Positions 33,290-45,384 are shown, counted from the first letter of the stretch. The stretch is 64,000 nucleotides of DNA from Poa pratensis (GCA_947311845.1 CAMZMU010000041.1:138346687-138410686); one strand, 5' to 3'. Numbers and translations: made by a program. Notes: generated by a model from the sequence alone, not told the origin.

Positions 33290-34340
33290 GTTGCATGCAT
33301 CAGTTGATGCAAAGACCAAGGAAAACATTCAACCGCAGTAGGTGAAATCATAGCTCACGTGTTTTTGTAAATAAGGTGTATACTTATAAACAAAAACATT
33401 CATCTGAAAGGTACTTTCTATTCTTAGTGCGTGGGAATTTGTTTTAGACGTCACATACAAGATACATGAGACAACATATAATAAATTGAGTTGTACTATA
33501 GTACTTCGATTTTTTTTTTTGCTGCTGGCATTTTATCAACCAAATAAAATACTTTTAGCTTCTTTTATTTCATTTCCAGATGAAGGATACTTTAATGCAT
33601 GAGTCAATGCAAAAGACCCAGGCGTACTTTTTTTTTAAAATAAAATCAAAGAAGGCAGAGCATATTATTGGGGGAAAGTTGTGACTAAACCTCATGACAC
33701 CTACACCCTGGCACTTTTTCGGTTTTTCCTTTTTGTACCTCTCAAATAATACAACATATAAATTAAACCTTTGCAGGACACGCAAACATTATGACTAGAA
33801 CGATGATAAAATAGTTTAATTTTTTCAAGAAATTTAAAATTTTGAAATAATTAAAATCCATTAAATATATATATTTAGTGTCATCAAAATCGTGGATTAT
33901 TTCCCTTATTAAATATCAAATCTTTCAGTGAATTGCAAAGTTTGAAATTCAAATATTGCATGGTTCGAGAGATACAAAAAAATTGTCTCGGAGAAAAAAC
34001 AGCTAACGAAGATTTTTGTGCACCTATGAACATCTCAGATAGGGTTGTGTACATGAGTGTCTGCTCAGAAAATCAAGTCTCTTTTCGATTGGGCTAGCTG
34101 AAATCCATAATTTCCCAACTGTAAAAAAAATAGTACTATATATAGTGCAACTCAATTTATTATATATTTCCACATGTATCATATCTCTCACATATGCAAA
34201 AGGACATCCCACTTGCTGAGAATAAAGAGTGGCCTTCAAATTAATGGGTTTTTTACACCTTATTTACAGAAACACGTGAGATATGATTTCACCAACTGCA
34301 GTTGATTTTCTTTACTTTGCCCTTGTCTTCACGCTTCAGT
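33290..34340. repeat. Long imperfect inverted repeat (arms about 200 bp)
   Basis: About 33290-33500 is mirrored by about 34130-34340. Matching pieces include GGTGAAATCATAGCTCACGT (about 33341) against ACGTGAGATATGATTTCACC (about 34274), and ATAATAAATTGAGTTG (about 33479) against CAACTCAATTTATTAT (about 34149). The 630-bp centre is AT-rich without an ORF. It could be a fold-back or long-TIR element; no target duplication is clear. Confidence 0.75.
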
Positions 34341-35130
34341 TCAATCATTTCAACATGCCATTACGAAATATATAACATGGTTCCATCATACAAACCAAAC
34401 TCCCCTTCTTCATAGGTCCCTTTAGTTCTCCTTACGTCCCTCTCAACTGACTATTTATATCTCGATTGGCCTGCAAAAGGTTCAATCATGCTCTATGTAG
34501 AGGTCATCTCTTCTGCTTTTCTTGTGACTAGTCATATATGCGTCTTAATCAGAAAATTTCCCCCTATCTCGTCACAAGTTCGGAATAGGAAGCGTTGGGA
34601 AATACTGTGGTACTATGTTGTCGACCAAATCTTTTTTGGTTTGCAAGTACAGAATATTTCAGGAAGATTCCGCAGAAGCTTATGAAGAATGGTTCATGTT
34701 GCAGCCATCCAGCTCATCATGGCTGACGAGCCGCAATCGCCCGTACGGGTCGAGATTTTTTTCCCATGATGTGAGCAATGCCGTCACACAACCTGAAAAA
34801 TTCGGCGCTGTTTGCCTTGGACAAAACGACCAGACTTGATTTACTGAAACAGTGACCGTGTCTGTGTCTGTCATGTCTCCGACGACTGCAATTTTGTTAC
34901 CCACTTAGATTAAGGAGTGTTCTTCAAATTGATGTGTTTCTAACAAGTATACACCTTACCTGAAAAGACAAATGTGATATGAGTTTGCTTCCCACGGTTC
35001 AAAGTTTTGCTTTGCCCTTTGTTTTTACATTATACGTAGACACATTTTTCCACGCTTAGGTTAAATCCTCTCGACGTGGCTCTCTTACCAAGCATCTAAC
35101 ATGGTTCCATTATTCAAACCAATTCTTTGG
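34230..35130 (+). repeat. Direct repeats R1 (34230-34680) and R2 (34905-35130)
   Basis: R2 resembles the first half of R1: ACACCTTA..., GTGATATGAT/GTGATATGAG, TTTGCCCTT, and CATGGTTCCATNATNCAAACCAA. The second half of R1 (from about 34415) resembles 37735-37980. R2 and the latter thus look like one copy split by the insertion at about 35125-37734. Confidence 0.6.
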
Positions 35131-35533
35131 AGAGATGTATGACACGGGCAGGTTCCTTTGAGTGTTTGTTTCCCTGCTATTTTCCAACGTTGTGATGAGC
35201 CAAATGTGACGGTGAAAGAGGTGATTAGGCAAGGTTGTCTATCCCTATCATTCCATCGTTCATCTCGCCCAAGAGAAATAGGAGACTGGCATGAGATGCA
35301 GAATATGTTACACGGGGTAAGTTTGTCGGAGAGGCTGAATGAAGGGTTTTGGGCGCTTAACAATTCAAGGTGTACAGTGTACTCTTCCAAATCCTTGTTT
35401 GTGAAATAGTCAATCCAGAAGCTAGAGACACTCGAATGCTAGATCTATGGAAGAGTAACATGCCTCTCAAGATTAAAAAAAAAAAAAATCAATGGGAGAA
35501 TTCAGGCTACCACATAACTGGAAGCCAAAAGGT

Positions 35534-35694
35534 CAATCAATAAAGATCTAGGAAATCTAAATGAAGACAACCAACTCCTTGCACCATCTTGTTGATCCAA
35601 TAAGAATTTTTTTGTCGTATTTCCTATAATTTCAAGATGGTGCACCGAAAGGGCAATCAATAAAGATCTAGGAAATCTAAATGAAGACAACCAA
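35534..35694 (+). repeat. 41-bp perfect direct repeat
   Basis: 35534-35574 recurs exactly at 35654-35694 (120-bp period). The spacer holds an inverted pair, TGCACCATCTTG (35580-35591) and CAAGATGGTGCA (35633-35644). Confidence 0.9.
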
Positions 35695-35887
35695 GTCTCC
35701 AAGTAGATTCATATTTTCTCCACTTGCCTATGTTTTCTTACTGATTGATTGTAAATATATATTATTACTTAGAATTGGCTGCAACGCAGAGGATCTTTTG
35801 ATTTTATAAAAATAAACCACCAAGATATGTAATTATCCGTAGGGAATTCGTCGGTGAAGACTTAGGTGTCGCAAATGTGGGAGGGGA

Positions 35888-37536
35888 GGAGTAGAGCAGA
35901 CCAAATTTTAACCACTCCCCAAACACACAAGAACCACAGTCGGAAAGAGTGGGGTGAGGCCGCTCCCGCGACCGCTCTCGACCTAGGGTTCCCAGGCCCG
36001 CGCCGCCGCCGCCGCCCACCTCCCCTCCCCTCCCCTCCCCACCCATCTCTGCCTCCCGGGCCGCTCCGCTCGAGCGGCTCCGGAGGCCCCCCCCAAACCC
36101 TAGCCCAGTCAGCCCCAAATCCTCGTGCTCTCCTTGCCGTCGCTGCCGCCGCCGACGGCGGCGGTGGCGGCGCCCGGCTCGCCAGAGGGGAGAGGGCAGG
36201 GAAGGCGCACCATGGAGGCGTTCTCGCGAGCGGAGGAGCGCCGCCGGCTTGGTCGCGTGGTCCGGGGTGTGTGTATGTGAGTGTGTCCTCCCGTGTGTGG
36301 CGTTGTGTGCGTGCGTGTGTCCTCCCGTGTGTGGCGTTGTGTGCGTGTGTGTGTCCTGGCCGTGGCGCGCCATGCCCTCCCGCCTACCCTCGTTCGAGCT
36401 CGGCCCCGTCGTCCTCCCGACTCCTCCCGCGCGGGGATCTTCCGGATCCGGTGGATCTGAGGCCGCCCTTGGGTGTGCTCCGCCTCTCCGGTGGCTGGCC
36501 GGCCATGCCGCGTCTCAGGCGGCTTGCCTTGTGCGCCGCCTCCGACGGCCGGCCCCGTGCGCCTGCCGGCGGCGGCTTCTTGGTTGCTGCCGTGTTACGT
36601 CCCGATCCAGAGCCCGTCGGGCTGGATCTGGGTTGGGCCGGGCCGACCCAAATTTCGTCCCTGCCGGAGACCCAGGTTGGATCTGCCGTGTTCTTGGACG
36701 TGCTGTGGTCAGCTCTGCGCGGTGTTGCCGGAGACGCCTGGCTCCCTCGTTTTGTCGGCGTTGCCCCGGTCTCCATGGTGCTTGCCATGAGGCTCCAGAT
36801 TCAGATCTGGAGTGGGGCAGACCGGGCCGATCAGACCTACCCGTGGGCTGGGTTGCGTCATGCTCTTTCCGGTGTTCTGTTTTGTACACCGTGTTCCCGA
36901 GGTTCGTAGGCCGGTGGCCGCGTCCTTTGATGTCTTCTTCGCGTCCTCTCGGCGGCTGCCGCCGTCTGGGTATGGAGGGTCTCGGTGAAAACCGTTGGCG
37001 ATGACAACACCTTCGGTGTCGTTCCCCTTGTTGAAGGCATCGCTATGAAGACTCCTCCTCTCTCTAGACGGCCGGACTCCGCCTCTCCGACCCACTTTGC
37101 TCCCCCCGGCGTGTCCGTTCGTTGAAGACTTCCCTTGGTATCATGGGGCTTGGGCGAAAGCTCTGCAAGACTTGTTTCTGCCGGCAATGACGACGTTTTG
37201 AGCGCCGTCCACCTTCTTGGAGGCGTTGCTGCAAGCCCCCACCTTTGGTTTACCCCTTCCCCAATGGCAGGTCGTTTCGGTGGCGATGCTGGTGCGGTGG
37301 AGGTTTCGTTGATGTGGACATCTCCGACGTCGTCCCCGTGCAACAAAAGTCATGGTGTCGCCTTCAAATCAAGCATGTGCTTCTTTTAGTTTTGCTTGGT
37401 TTTACACCATGTTTGTGTTCTCTGTTGCTGTGAGGTGTGAGTGTGTGTTGTGCGTGTGTGGTGTTGTTGTAGCCTTAGCCGATTGTTGACTTTGTTAATT
37501 CAAAGCTGGGCTCTTCTTGAGCCTTCCATCTAAAAC
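35888..37536 (+). mobile_element. Non-autonomous non-LTR retroelement-like insertion
   Basis: Bracketed by TGTGGGAGGGGA (35876-35887 and 37537-37548). The 5' part reads CTAGGGTTCCC then a run of GCC repeats. The 3' part ends TTAATTCAAAGCTGGGCTC...CATCTAAAAC, the usual form of grass LINE 3' ends. It has no reverse transcriptase. The long GC-rich frames inside (347 and 251 codons) overlap in several frames, carry no domain, and are not called as genes. Confidence 0.6.
36255..36360. repeat. GT-rich minisatellite
   Basis: Two copies of a unit of about 32 bp containing GTGTCCTCCCGTGTGTGGCG, within a GTGTGTG tract. Confidence 0.8.
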
Positions 37537-37734
37537 TGTGGGAGGGGATGATTATGAGTTTGAACAACATGTTTTTAGTCTGTCGTCTTCTCAACAAACC
37601 CAATTAACATTGGTAAAAAATAATGAGATTCCGTCGGCGGAGTCCTAAGTGTCGCCAATGTTGGAGAGGACGCTTATGAGTTAGAACGATGCGGATTTTT
37701 TTCTCTCGTTGCAACGCACGGGCATTTTTCCTAG

Positions 37735-38615
37735 TTTACCATAAAGTCCCTTTTCTACTCCTCACCACCCCCTCTGGCTGACTATTTACACCTCGATATT
37801 AGGGAAAAGTTTCAACCCTGCTATTTGCAAATCAACTTCTTGTTTTCTTTTGACTAGTCATATGCATTTTATTCCAAGCTTTGCCTCTATTTGGCCGCAA
37901 GCTCGAAATAGGAAGCATCGGGGAATAATATGTCATTGAGCCTATCTTTTCTCTTTTCATGCAAGTGCAAACAACTTTCAATTCCACGAGATCCATATGT
38001 CTTACCAGGAGCGGTTGATCTCCTATGTCGCCATATTGCTATGATGCTCTTTAGCTCCGGTGTTCTTATCTCGATTATGTCCGTCCAACATCACAAAGTC
38101 GTGTATTTTCAAAATCGTAATCCATTGGTTGTGGCCCGTGTTGTGTGTGCTCTATCTTTCAATGCAAGGAGATACAATCGTATAATAGCATGGTTATCTA
38201 TAGATGTAAAAAAAATGAACATGTACTCATTCAGACCCAAGAATCTTGAAACCCTGGGAGTGGGAGTAAGAAAAAAACATTTATCTACTCTAAGCTGTTT
38301 TAGGTGTTTTACATGTTGTCTACATATGAACGTGGACAAATGGTAAAACATTTTATATTTAGGAACGTAGGGAGTACACAATAAAATTTGTTAAATGGGA
38401 TTAAAATGCAAGTCTAACAGCTGCCCACATGAATCTACGGGCACAAACGAAATTGGGCAGCATGCTACCACGTGGCACGTTCTCGAGCGGGGCCGCAGCC
38501 ACAGAATTGCATACCCCTCACCGACAAAACAATGTAGGACCGCTGCATCTTCTCCCTGGCTGCCCATCTTTTCTAGGTGTAGTACATAAATGCTGGCGGT
38601 AGAGTCTGGTACGTA
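37735..38615 (+). repeat. Repeat R3 and intergenic DNA
   Basis: 37735-37980 matches the second half of R1: TGACTATTTA (37779 and 34448), GACTAGTCATAT (37852 and 34526), and GAAATAGGAAGC/GGAATAGGAAGC. Beyond that no feature is recognised. Confidence 0.55.
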
Positions 38616-38687
38616 CTCCCTCCGTTTCATGTATAGATACATCCACATATGGACAAATGAAAGTCAATTAATTTGGAACGGAGCGAG
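38616..38687. mobile_element. Stowaway-like MITE (shortened)
   Basis: CTCCCTCCGTTTCA left and TTGGAACGGAGCGAG right, with TA on both sides. Confidence 0.75.
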
Positions 38688-38696
38688 TATCGTTTA

Positions 38697-39336
38697 GGAC
38701 GTGTTTGGTTCGCTCGTTTTGCTCGGGTACCACATTACGGTGTAATCCGATGCCGTTAATCCAGTTTGTTTCAGTTTGCACGTAATCAGGTTCCCCGTAA
38801 TCAAGTCCCGCTGCAGCGTAATCCCGATACCGCCTACCCCCCTGCGGAAACAAATGACGATACCGGAGGGATCGCTCTCGCTCGCTCCCAACTCTCTCAT
38901 CCTTCCCGAATTCCTCTGACCCCATCGCCCCTCGATCCACCGTCGGCGCCGGCGCCGGCGAGCTGCAGGCTGACGTATTCCCGTCGATCCTCCACCTCCA
39001 GCGCCGGCGCGCTGCAGGCCGACATCTTCCCGTCGACCCTCCACCTCCGACGCAGGCACGCTGCAGGCCGCAGTCTTCCCGCCGACGAGATCTGTCTCAC
39101 ATGCAGCATCACAGGCGGCGCCACGCGAGGAGCTAGCAGCGGCGGCCGCCGATCCGGTTCCATGTCGTGATAGGATTCTTTTTACGGATCCACATGCCTC
39201 TCTGCTCCTCTCTTCTTCCTGGATTCCTTTACAAGTTTGAACCAAACAAATTAGGAAAAAGTCGATTACACCACCAATCCCACTGTCACTTGATTCCCTT
39301 CCCGTTTGCGTTACCATTCCCTGAACCAAACAGTCC
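38697..39336. mobile_element. Harbinger/Tourist-like TIR element, second family member
   Basis: GGACGTGTTTGGTTC left and GAACCAAACAGTCC right, flanked by TTA on both sides (38694-38696 and 39337-39339). Same family as 25546-26276 by ends and subterminal ATTACGGTG / GCGTTACC. It contains a 49-bp tandem repeat but no transposase. Confidence 0.8.
38960..39090. repeat. 49-bp tandem repeat, about 2.6 copies
   Basis: Units start at 38960, 39009 and 39058, each opening with RCGCTGCAGG or GAGCTGCAGG and containing TTCCCGTCGA and CCTCCACCTCC. Confidence 0.85.
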
Positions 39337-39613
39337 TTACATGTATGAATGGTCTCACGCGAATCACCATGTGCCCATCACTATGTGCTGAACATGTCAT
39401 ACGAGTTTTTGTGAAGAAACGTCCCGTACAAGCTGTCCAAGAAAGTAAACAATCCTAAAACAGGTTAATTTTCACCCTCACGATAGCACACTTGCAAAAG
39501 TAGCACCTTATACTGAAATGCATTAATCCAAATGCTACAAGTAAGTATGATTTAAGATGCATCATATTTGCAGTTATGCGTATGCCTTCAAAATAAAATG
39601 CAGACCGACATGG

Positions 39614-40142
39614 TATGGGGTAGAGGACGGATAAAAGAACATGATTCTCAATCTAGGACTGGGTTTCTGTCCCCGCTACCGATGTGCCCCGCCTCTTATA
39701 GGGTGGCGGATCCCGGCCTCTTGTTAGCGGGAGGGTTCCCGCTTCTCCTTTTAATCAATTTCCGCGTCTTATAGGGGTGGTGATGCGGCGGCTACATTCA
39801 GGTGTCAGAATCAGCTCATCCCCGCCCTATCTTGCTCTCGTGGTGCGCCTAGTACCGGCGGAGGGCATGTGGGGGTGTCCGGTGAATTTTCTGGGATATC
39901 GCCGTTTCTCATATTTGTTAATGTGATTGCAGTCTAACTCTTCTGATTTACGCTTCTTCGGTGGTTTGCTACTCTGATGCGTTGATCTTAGGGAGGAGTG
40001 AGGATGACGACGCGGCTTCAACTCGCTTCAGTACTTGTAGTCGTCGCTAAATGACCCAGTGACCTGTTTTTAGTATTTGTTTCCGTTAGAAATCTTTTTA
40101 AGGCTGTTGATGATTATTAATAAATTGGTTCTCATTTCCGAA
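39614..40142 (+). mobile_element. 5'-truncated retroelement (LINE/SINE-like tail)
   Basis: Bracketed by AAAATGCAGACCGACATGG (39595-39613) and AAAATACAGACCGACCATGG (40143-40162). The 3' end GATTATTAATAAATTGGTTC...CCG is of the LINE-tail kind. No ORF. Confidence 0.7.
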
Positions 40143-40319
40143 AAAATACAGACCGACCATGGAGTCGAACAGAGGTGCATGGATGAGTTTTTGCTTCTCT
40201 ACACGCCCACCGTTGCACGGGAGTGTTGTACAGTACCTAAGTACACACGGGATAACCATACGTAACACTCCTAGGTATTGTTTTTTGGCCGCTCGACGTG
40301 TTGGCTTCGACGAATACGT

Positions 40320-40890
40320 CGGCGGTGATGAATAAAAGTGTTCCAATTTCTTCTCCGATGCGGTGTTTTTCTCTGTCCTCGGCGAGTGATCTGGATGGTC
40401 GTATGTTCAAGCGGGGATGCTGTGGCGACGACATCCTTGTGGTAGACTTGTGTTTTTGGGCTTCGTCGTAGCGACGATGTTCTCTCCAGCGTCAGAGTGG
40501 AGCCCGAGAGGTCGTCCAGGAGTACGCGCAGTCTGTGTTGGTGACAGCTGGAAGATTGTGAATCTTGTGCTGGGTTCGTCGTTGGAGGCAGACAGTTCTG
40601 GTTCCCTACTCCGCCGTTGTCATGCGGGGGTGTCGGTTCTGAAATTTGATGGCGTGTCCGGGATCGTGCTGCACCGGTCTGATTTTTTCAAAGTCAATGG
40701 TCTGTCTTATGACAAGCTACTTTGCAACTCCGAAATATTGAGCCGCGTCGAGCTCGGGTAAAGAGGTGATCTATCTCTTTTCTACGGTGGTGCCGAAGTA
40801 GAGAGATAGGTGTTGGTTTCGCATAGGTTTCTCCTATCATTTTTGTGTTGTAATTTCGGTATTTACGTGCCAGCTTGTTCTATACTAGAA
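40320..40890 (+). mobile_element. Decayed retroelement 3' region
   Basis: GC-rich text of the same style as 60230-60829 (GTTGGAGGCAGACAG, CGTGTCCGGGATCGTG), ending GTTGTAATTTCGGTATTTACGTGCC...CTAGAAAAAATAC. No reading frame is supported. The exact ends are uncertain. Confidence 0.4.
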
Positions 40891-41082
40891 AAAATACAAT
40901 ACCTACTTACAGTCTTTTTTTACATACCTACGTACAGTCGATTAGGCACATTTTGACCGACATCTTTTTTACTACACGCATGTTACACATTCAAACACGC
41001 TTTCCTCAGTCCTGTCCCTCCTCCAAGCCTCTGACCCAAATTTGACGCATCATCTTCTTTTCCGCACGCAGCACGCGCCCCG

Positions 41083-41089
41083 TATAAAA
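41083..41089 (+). promoter_or_regulatory. TATA box of GATL gene
   Basis: TATAAAA, 57 bp before the start codon. The expected start of transcription is about 41113-41120 (CTCGCACACAAACAC), giving a very short 5'UTR. Confidence 0.8.
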
Positions 41090-41145
41090 CCAACCTGCGC
41101 GCGCTCCTCACTCGCACACAAACACAACACTTCCTAAATTAAAAC

Positions 41146-42216
41146 ATGTCGCGCGCCTCGCTCCTCCTCGCCTCGCTCCTCCTCGTCTCGCTCCTCCTCT
41201 GCGCCGAAGGCGCGGCCACGGCGGCCACCGTGCCGAGGTTCCGCGAGGCCCCTCACTTCACTAACTCGGCTGGCACGGCGCGGTGCCCGCCGCCGCTTCC
41301 GCCTTCCTCCGTCGCGGACGCGGCGTGCTCGCCGAACGCGGCCGTGCACGTGGCCATGACGCTGGACGCGTCCTACCTGCGGGGCACCATGGCCGCGGTG
41401 CTCTCCGTCCTGCGCCACGCCTCCTGCCCAGAGTCCGTCCACTTCCACTTCCTCGCCGCCGCGGCGTCACCGTCCCGTTCCGCCGAGCTCGCGGCCGCCG
41501 TCCGGGGCTCCTTCCCGTCGCTCGCGTTCCGCGTCTACCCCTTCGACGAGTCCCGCGTGGCGGGGCTAATCTCGGCCTCCATACGCGGCGCGCTCGACAG
41601 GCCGCTCAACTACGCGCGCTCCTACCTCGCCTCCACGCTCCCGGGCTGCGTCCGCCGCGTCGTGTACCTCGACTCCGACGTCGTCCTCACCGACGACGTC
41701 GCCGCGCTCGCCGCCACCCGGCTCCCGGGCGACGCCGCGGTGGCCGCGCCCGAGTACTGCGGCGCCAACTTCGCCGCCTACTTCACGCCGGGGTTCTGGG
41801 CCAGCCCGGCGCTCTCGTCCACCTTCGCAGGGCGCCGCGCGTGCTACTTCAACACGGGCGTCATGGTGATCGACCTGCCCCGGTGGCGCAAGGCGGGATA
41901 CACGGCGCAGATCGAGGAGTGGATGGAGCTTCAGAAGCGGGTGCGCATCTACGAGCTCGGCTCGCTGCCGCCGTTCCTCCTAGTGTTCGCTGGCCAGATC
42001 GCCGCCGTGGAACACCGGTGGAACCAGCACGGCCTCGGCGGGGACAACTACCGGGGGCTCTGCCGCGGCCTGCACGCCGGCCCGGTCAGCCTGCTGCACT
42101 GGAGCGGGAAGGGCAAGCCGTGGGACCGCCTCGACGCCGGGCGGCCGTGCCCGCTTGACGCAGTCTGGGCCAAGTACGACCTGCTCCGGCCGGACGCCGG
42201 GATCGATAGCTTGTGA
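41146..42216 (+). CDS. Galacturonosyltransferase-like protein (GT8 family)
   Basis: 356 aa, intronless, GC-rich. GATL proteins are Golgi/secretory glycosyltransferases of family GT8 linked to pectin and xylan synthesis in cell walls. The N-terminus (about residues 1-26) is a hydrophobic signal or anchor segment. The GT8 core follows: [13 protein letters not shown] (about 68-80), LNYARSYLA (about 154-162), the metal-binding DSD at 176-178 in [33 protein letters not shown] (about 235-244), and the C-terminal [11 protein letters not shown] (318-328). Length fits the family (about 340-390 aa), and the ATG at 41146 gives the signal segment at once. Which GATL member it is cannot be told here. A LINE has inserted about 260 bp after the stop. 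Confidence 0.95.
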   Translation: MSRASLLLASLLLVSLLLCAEGAATAATVPRFREAPHFTNSAGTARCPPPLPPSSVADAACSPNAAVHVAMTLDASYLRGTMAAVLSVLRHASCPESVHFHFLAAAASPSRSAELAAAVRGSFPSLAFRVYPFDESRVAGLISASIRGALDRPLNYARSYLASTLPGCVRRVVYLDSDVVLTDDVAALAATRLPGDAAVAAPEYCGANFAAYFTPGFWASPALSSTFAGRRACYFNTGVMVIDLPRWRKAGYTAQIEEWMELQKRVRIYELGSLPPFLLVFAGQIAAVEHRWNQHGLGGDNYRGLCRGLHAGPVSLLHWSGKGKPWDRLDAGRPCPLDAVWAKYDLLRPDAGIDSL

Positions 42217-42460
42217 TCGCGTTCCATCCAGCGCCTGTTTGTTGATCAGTTTTTTTAGGATTTAGGAGAGGATGGGTCTGTTCTTTCGTTGATGTCGACA
42301 CACTAGACTGTTTTTTTGCAAGCTGTACATAATGTTTTTTTTAGGATAAAGCAGTCGTTTGCCATTCGATTAGATTGTTAATTACTTAAGCAGCCTCTGT
42401 ACATAATGTTTAGAGGCGAAGAATATAAGTGGATTGTTAATTACTTTCTCTAATCAAGAA

Positions 42461-42477
42461 CTGAAAATTCTTGAACA
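42461..42477. repeat. LINE-2 target-site duplication, 3' side
   Basis: CTGAAAATTCTTGAACA, repeated exactly at 45385-45401, followed by a T10 run (42478-42487), which is the poly(A) tail of the minus-strand element. Confidence 0.93.
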
Positions 42478-45384
42478 TTTTTTTTTTGCGAAAAGAACTT
42501 GTATTACTCAAAATCAGGAATTACAATCTCGGCATGTGCTTAACAGGCCCTCTGGACGAGAGGCAAGCCACACAGCCGTATGTGAGTTTGTTCTAGCATA
42601 GTTTGCCATGAAATGCCTACTACTATTCTGGCTTCTCGAAATATGAGTAATACAAGTTTGGCGAATCTTCATCAAGATTTTAATCTCCTCTATAGTCGTT
42701 GAATAGACCGATCGATCAGCCTCTTTATTTTCCAGCATCTTGATCATCTCCAAGCAATCCACTTCGATCTGCAAGGGTTGGTTGCACCAATGTAGCGCCA
42801 AAGAAATGCCCTCCAATAATGATTTCAGTTCAGCATCTAAAGCATCCCTGCATGAGACTAACTGTCGACATGATGAAATAATAACATCACCCATATGATC
42901 CCGGACAACACACCCAGCACCTGCATCTCCATAAGCACCAAAGGAACCATCCGTGTTGAGCTTAAACCAACCTATAGGTGGAGGTATCCAACTGACTTTC
43001 GGAACTGCAATATGCTTGGGAGCTTTATGCACTTGGCTCTCCTCCGGATCCAAGATGAACTTTCCTTTGACAATGTCCTCATATGAATGGTATTTGATCT
43101 GAATCAAGGATTCCATGTAGCTCATGAGAAAGCGCCTAGATGCTTCTAGTGGCGGGGGTGGCTTATCATGCACAATTTCGTTTCGTACATGCCAAATACG
43201 CCAACAAGTCATCAAAACCTTGCTTGTCATCCCACTGTTCAGATTGCCAAGGAAGTTGAGCAGCCAATCTACCCCTGTATTCATGATAGATTCTAGATTA
43301 GGTAGATGCCACTTCTCAGCCATGTATTCCCACAGCTGCCTTGCCATCATGCACTTGACAAACGGATGATAATTATCCTCTGGCTCCCTGCCACAGACAG
43401 GACATTGATCAATTACTTCAAGTGTTCGGGTGCACTTATTCCTCCATGTTGGCAAGGAATCAGTAGCAAGACGCCAAGCAAAATGTTGTACCTTCGGTGG
43501 AACTGAAGACTTCCATATGAGATCCCAGACCTTTCGTGTACCATCAGGCACAGAGCTAGAAGATACCGAAGAAGCACTCCACGCTTCACTCATCGCCCTT
43601 GTGTATGCACTCTTTACTGTAAAAATTCCGTGCTTCACCGGAGCCCAAGCAAGCTGATCCGCATCCAATCTTGTAGATGGTGTAATTTTCAAAATTTCAG
43701 CAATGTCTGCTGGCATGAAATATTGATTCAGAAGGTCCATCCTCCAGGCCCCAAACTGGTCGATCAGTTCTGAAACAAACCGCAACCTACATCTTCTCTT
43801 GGCTGAAATTGGCCGGTAGGAAAATGGTCTAGGGATCCAAGGATCCCTCCAAATCCGGATGTTCTGGCCATTTCCTACTCGCCAAATAAGGCCCTTCTTC
43901 AAGAGATCAAGTCCATGCGAAATTGCCTGCCAGGTAGACGACGCATTACCACAAAATACTGTGTCCTCTAATTTCCCATTAGGGTAATATTTGGCTTTAA
44001 GCACCTGGGCACAAAGGCTGTCAGGCTTCATAAGTAACCTCCAAGCTTGCCGAGCCAGTAGTGCTTGATTGAATACTCGGAAGTCACGAAAGCCAAGTCC
44101 TCCTTGATTCTTAGGTCGCTGCATTTTCTCCCAAGAACGCCAGTGAGTTTTCCTCTTACCATCCTTTGCTCCCCAATAAAAATTCCTCACCAACTTTGTT
44201 AAGTCATCACATACCGAAAAAGGCAACTTAAACACACCCATTATATATGTTGGCAAAGCTTGAGCTACTGCTTTGATAAACACTTCCCTTCCAGCCTGAG
44301 CTAGGTGTCCATCCCCCCATACTAGCAGCCTCTTGGTCAACTGAGCTTGGAGATTTTGCAATTTCCCTCTCGACAAGCGACCATCGGGTGTTGGGAGACC
44401 CAAGTACTTCTCCTCAAAGGCTAGAGAAGAAACCTGCAGGACAGACCGAATTTCCTCTTGTACAGCAGCGGCACATGAGTCACCAAATAAAAGAGAGCAT
44501 TTAGTTGGGTTTATAAGTTGGCCTGTAGAGGAAGCATACACGTCCAGAACCTGCTTCACATATAAAGCTTGATCATGCGATCCTTTGAAGAACAATAGTG
44601 TATCATCAGCAAATAATAAGTGCGAGACACCAGGGGCACGTCGACACACTTTGATTGGAGATAACATATTCTCATCAATCCCTTTCTTTAGAAGATTAGA
44701 AAGACCGCCAGCAACAAACAGGAATAAAAAAGGAGACAAAGGGTCACCTTGCCGTAGCCCACGCGACGGTGCAAATGAATCCAAGAGGGTCCCATTAAAT
44801 TTTACAGAGTATCTCATCAACGTTACACACACCATTATCCAGTCAACGAAACGATGAGAGAAACCCAACTTTTGCATCACCTGCCTCAAGAATGACCAAT
44901 CAACCCGATCATATGCCTTTGATAAATCAAGCTTGTATGCACAAAAACTCTTTGAAGGATCTTTTTCTTGCTTAATATGGTGGATACACTCAAAAGCTAA
45001 CAAGGCATTGTCAGTTATCATCCTCCCAGGGACAAAAGCACTCTGGGACGGAGAGATAATCCCATCGAGCAATGGCCTTAGTCTATTCACCAAACATTTC
45101 GAAACCACTTTGTAAACCACATTACATAGGCTTATTGGCCGGTACTCCGATAGTTTGCAAGGATTACTCACTTTAGGAATTAGAACAATAGAGGTAATAT
45201 TAGCTCCCTCCGGCATGTTACCTGATCGGAAAAATTCCTGAACCGCACCAATAACTTTGCCTTTCAAAGTGTCCCAACTCCGCTGAAAAAACCTGGCCGG
45301 AAAACCATCCGGCCCAGGCGCCTTTAGTGGTCCAATCTGAAACAGCGCATCCGATATTTCCTTCTCTGAGAATTCCTTGCATAG
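42478..45384 (-). mobile_element. 5'-truncated LINE with RNase H, recent insertion
   Basis: 2.9 kb between perfect 17-bp duplications, with an A10 tail on its own strand. It is truncated at the 5' end: ORF1 and the endonuclease of ORF2 are missing. The remaining ORF2 is uninterrupted. It has landed in one half of a tandem duplication (the other half is at about 47571-48125). Confidence 0.93.
42514..45384 (-). pseudogene. LINE ORF2, truncated: reverse transcriptase, zf-RVT, RNase H
   Basis: About 955 codons of element sequence, open to the stop at 42514. The open frame runs 13 codons into flanking host DNA, to an ATG at 45423. It starts within the pre-RT region (FSEKEISDALFQIG), then gives the RT motifs: KAPGPDGFPARF, YRPISLCNVVYK, LDLSKAYDRVDW, GLRQGDPLSPFLF and catalytic FADD. 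The zf-RVT part (QHFAWRLATDSLPT, CPVCGREPEDNYHPFVKC) follows, and a C-terminal RNase H domain opens with LNTDGSFG and has DAELKSLLEG and VDCLEM. The endonuclease is absent, so this copy could not nick DNA for itself; RT and RNase H look complete. Confidence 0.9.

Larger units (their letters stand above)
35125..37734 (+). mobile_element. Helitron-like insertion splitting a repeat copy
   Basis: The right end is CGTTGCAACG, then GCACGGGCATTTTTC and CTAG (37731-37734), followed by host T: a Helitron-type terminus with hairpin. The sequence just outside (37735 on) continues the repeat whose first half is R2 (34905 to about 35125), as comparison with the unbroken copy R1 shows. The left end is therefore near 35122-35130, but I could not pick out a clean TC start. 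No Rep-helicase is present. Confidence 0.45.

Noticed and set aside
35534..35694. Two-unit direct repeat as a CRISPR-like array
   Set aside because: Only two units, plant nuclear context, no cas genes. It is a simple local duplication.
35866..37004. Frames of 347 and 251 codons
   Set aside because: Low-complexity, GC-driven, overlapping in several frames, no domain. They lie within a retroelement bracketed by a TSD.
41283..42158. 291-codon frame in GATL
   Set aside because: A +1 shadow of the GATL coding sequence, rich in Arg/Pro as expected for GC-rich off-frame reading.
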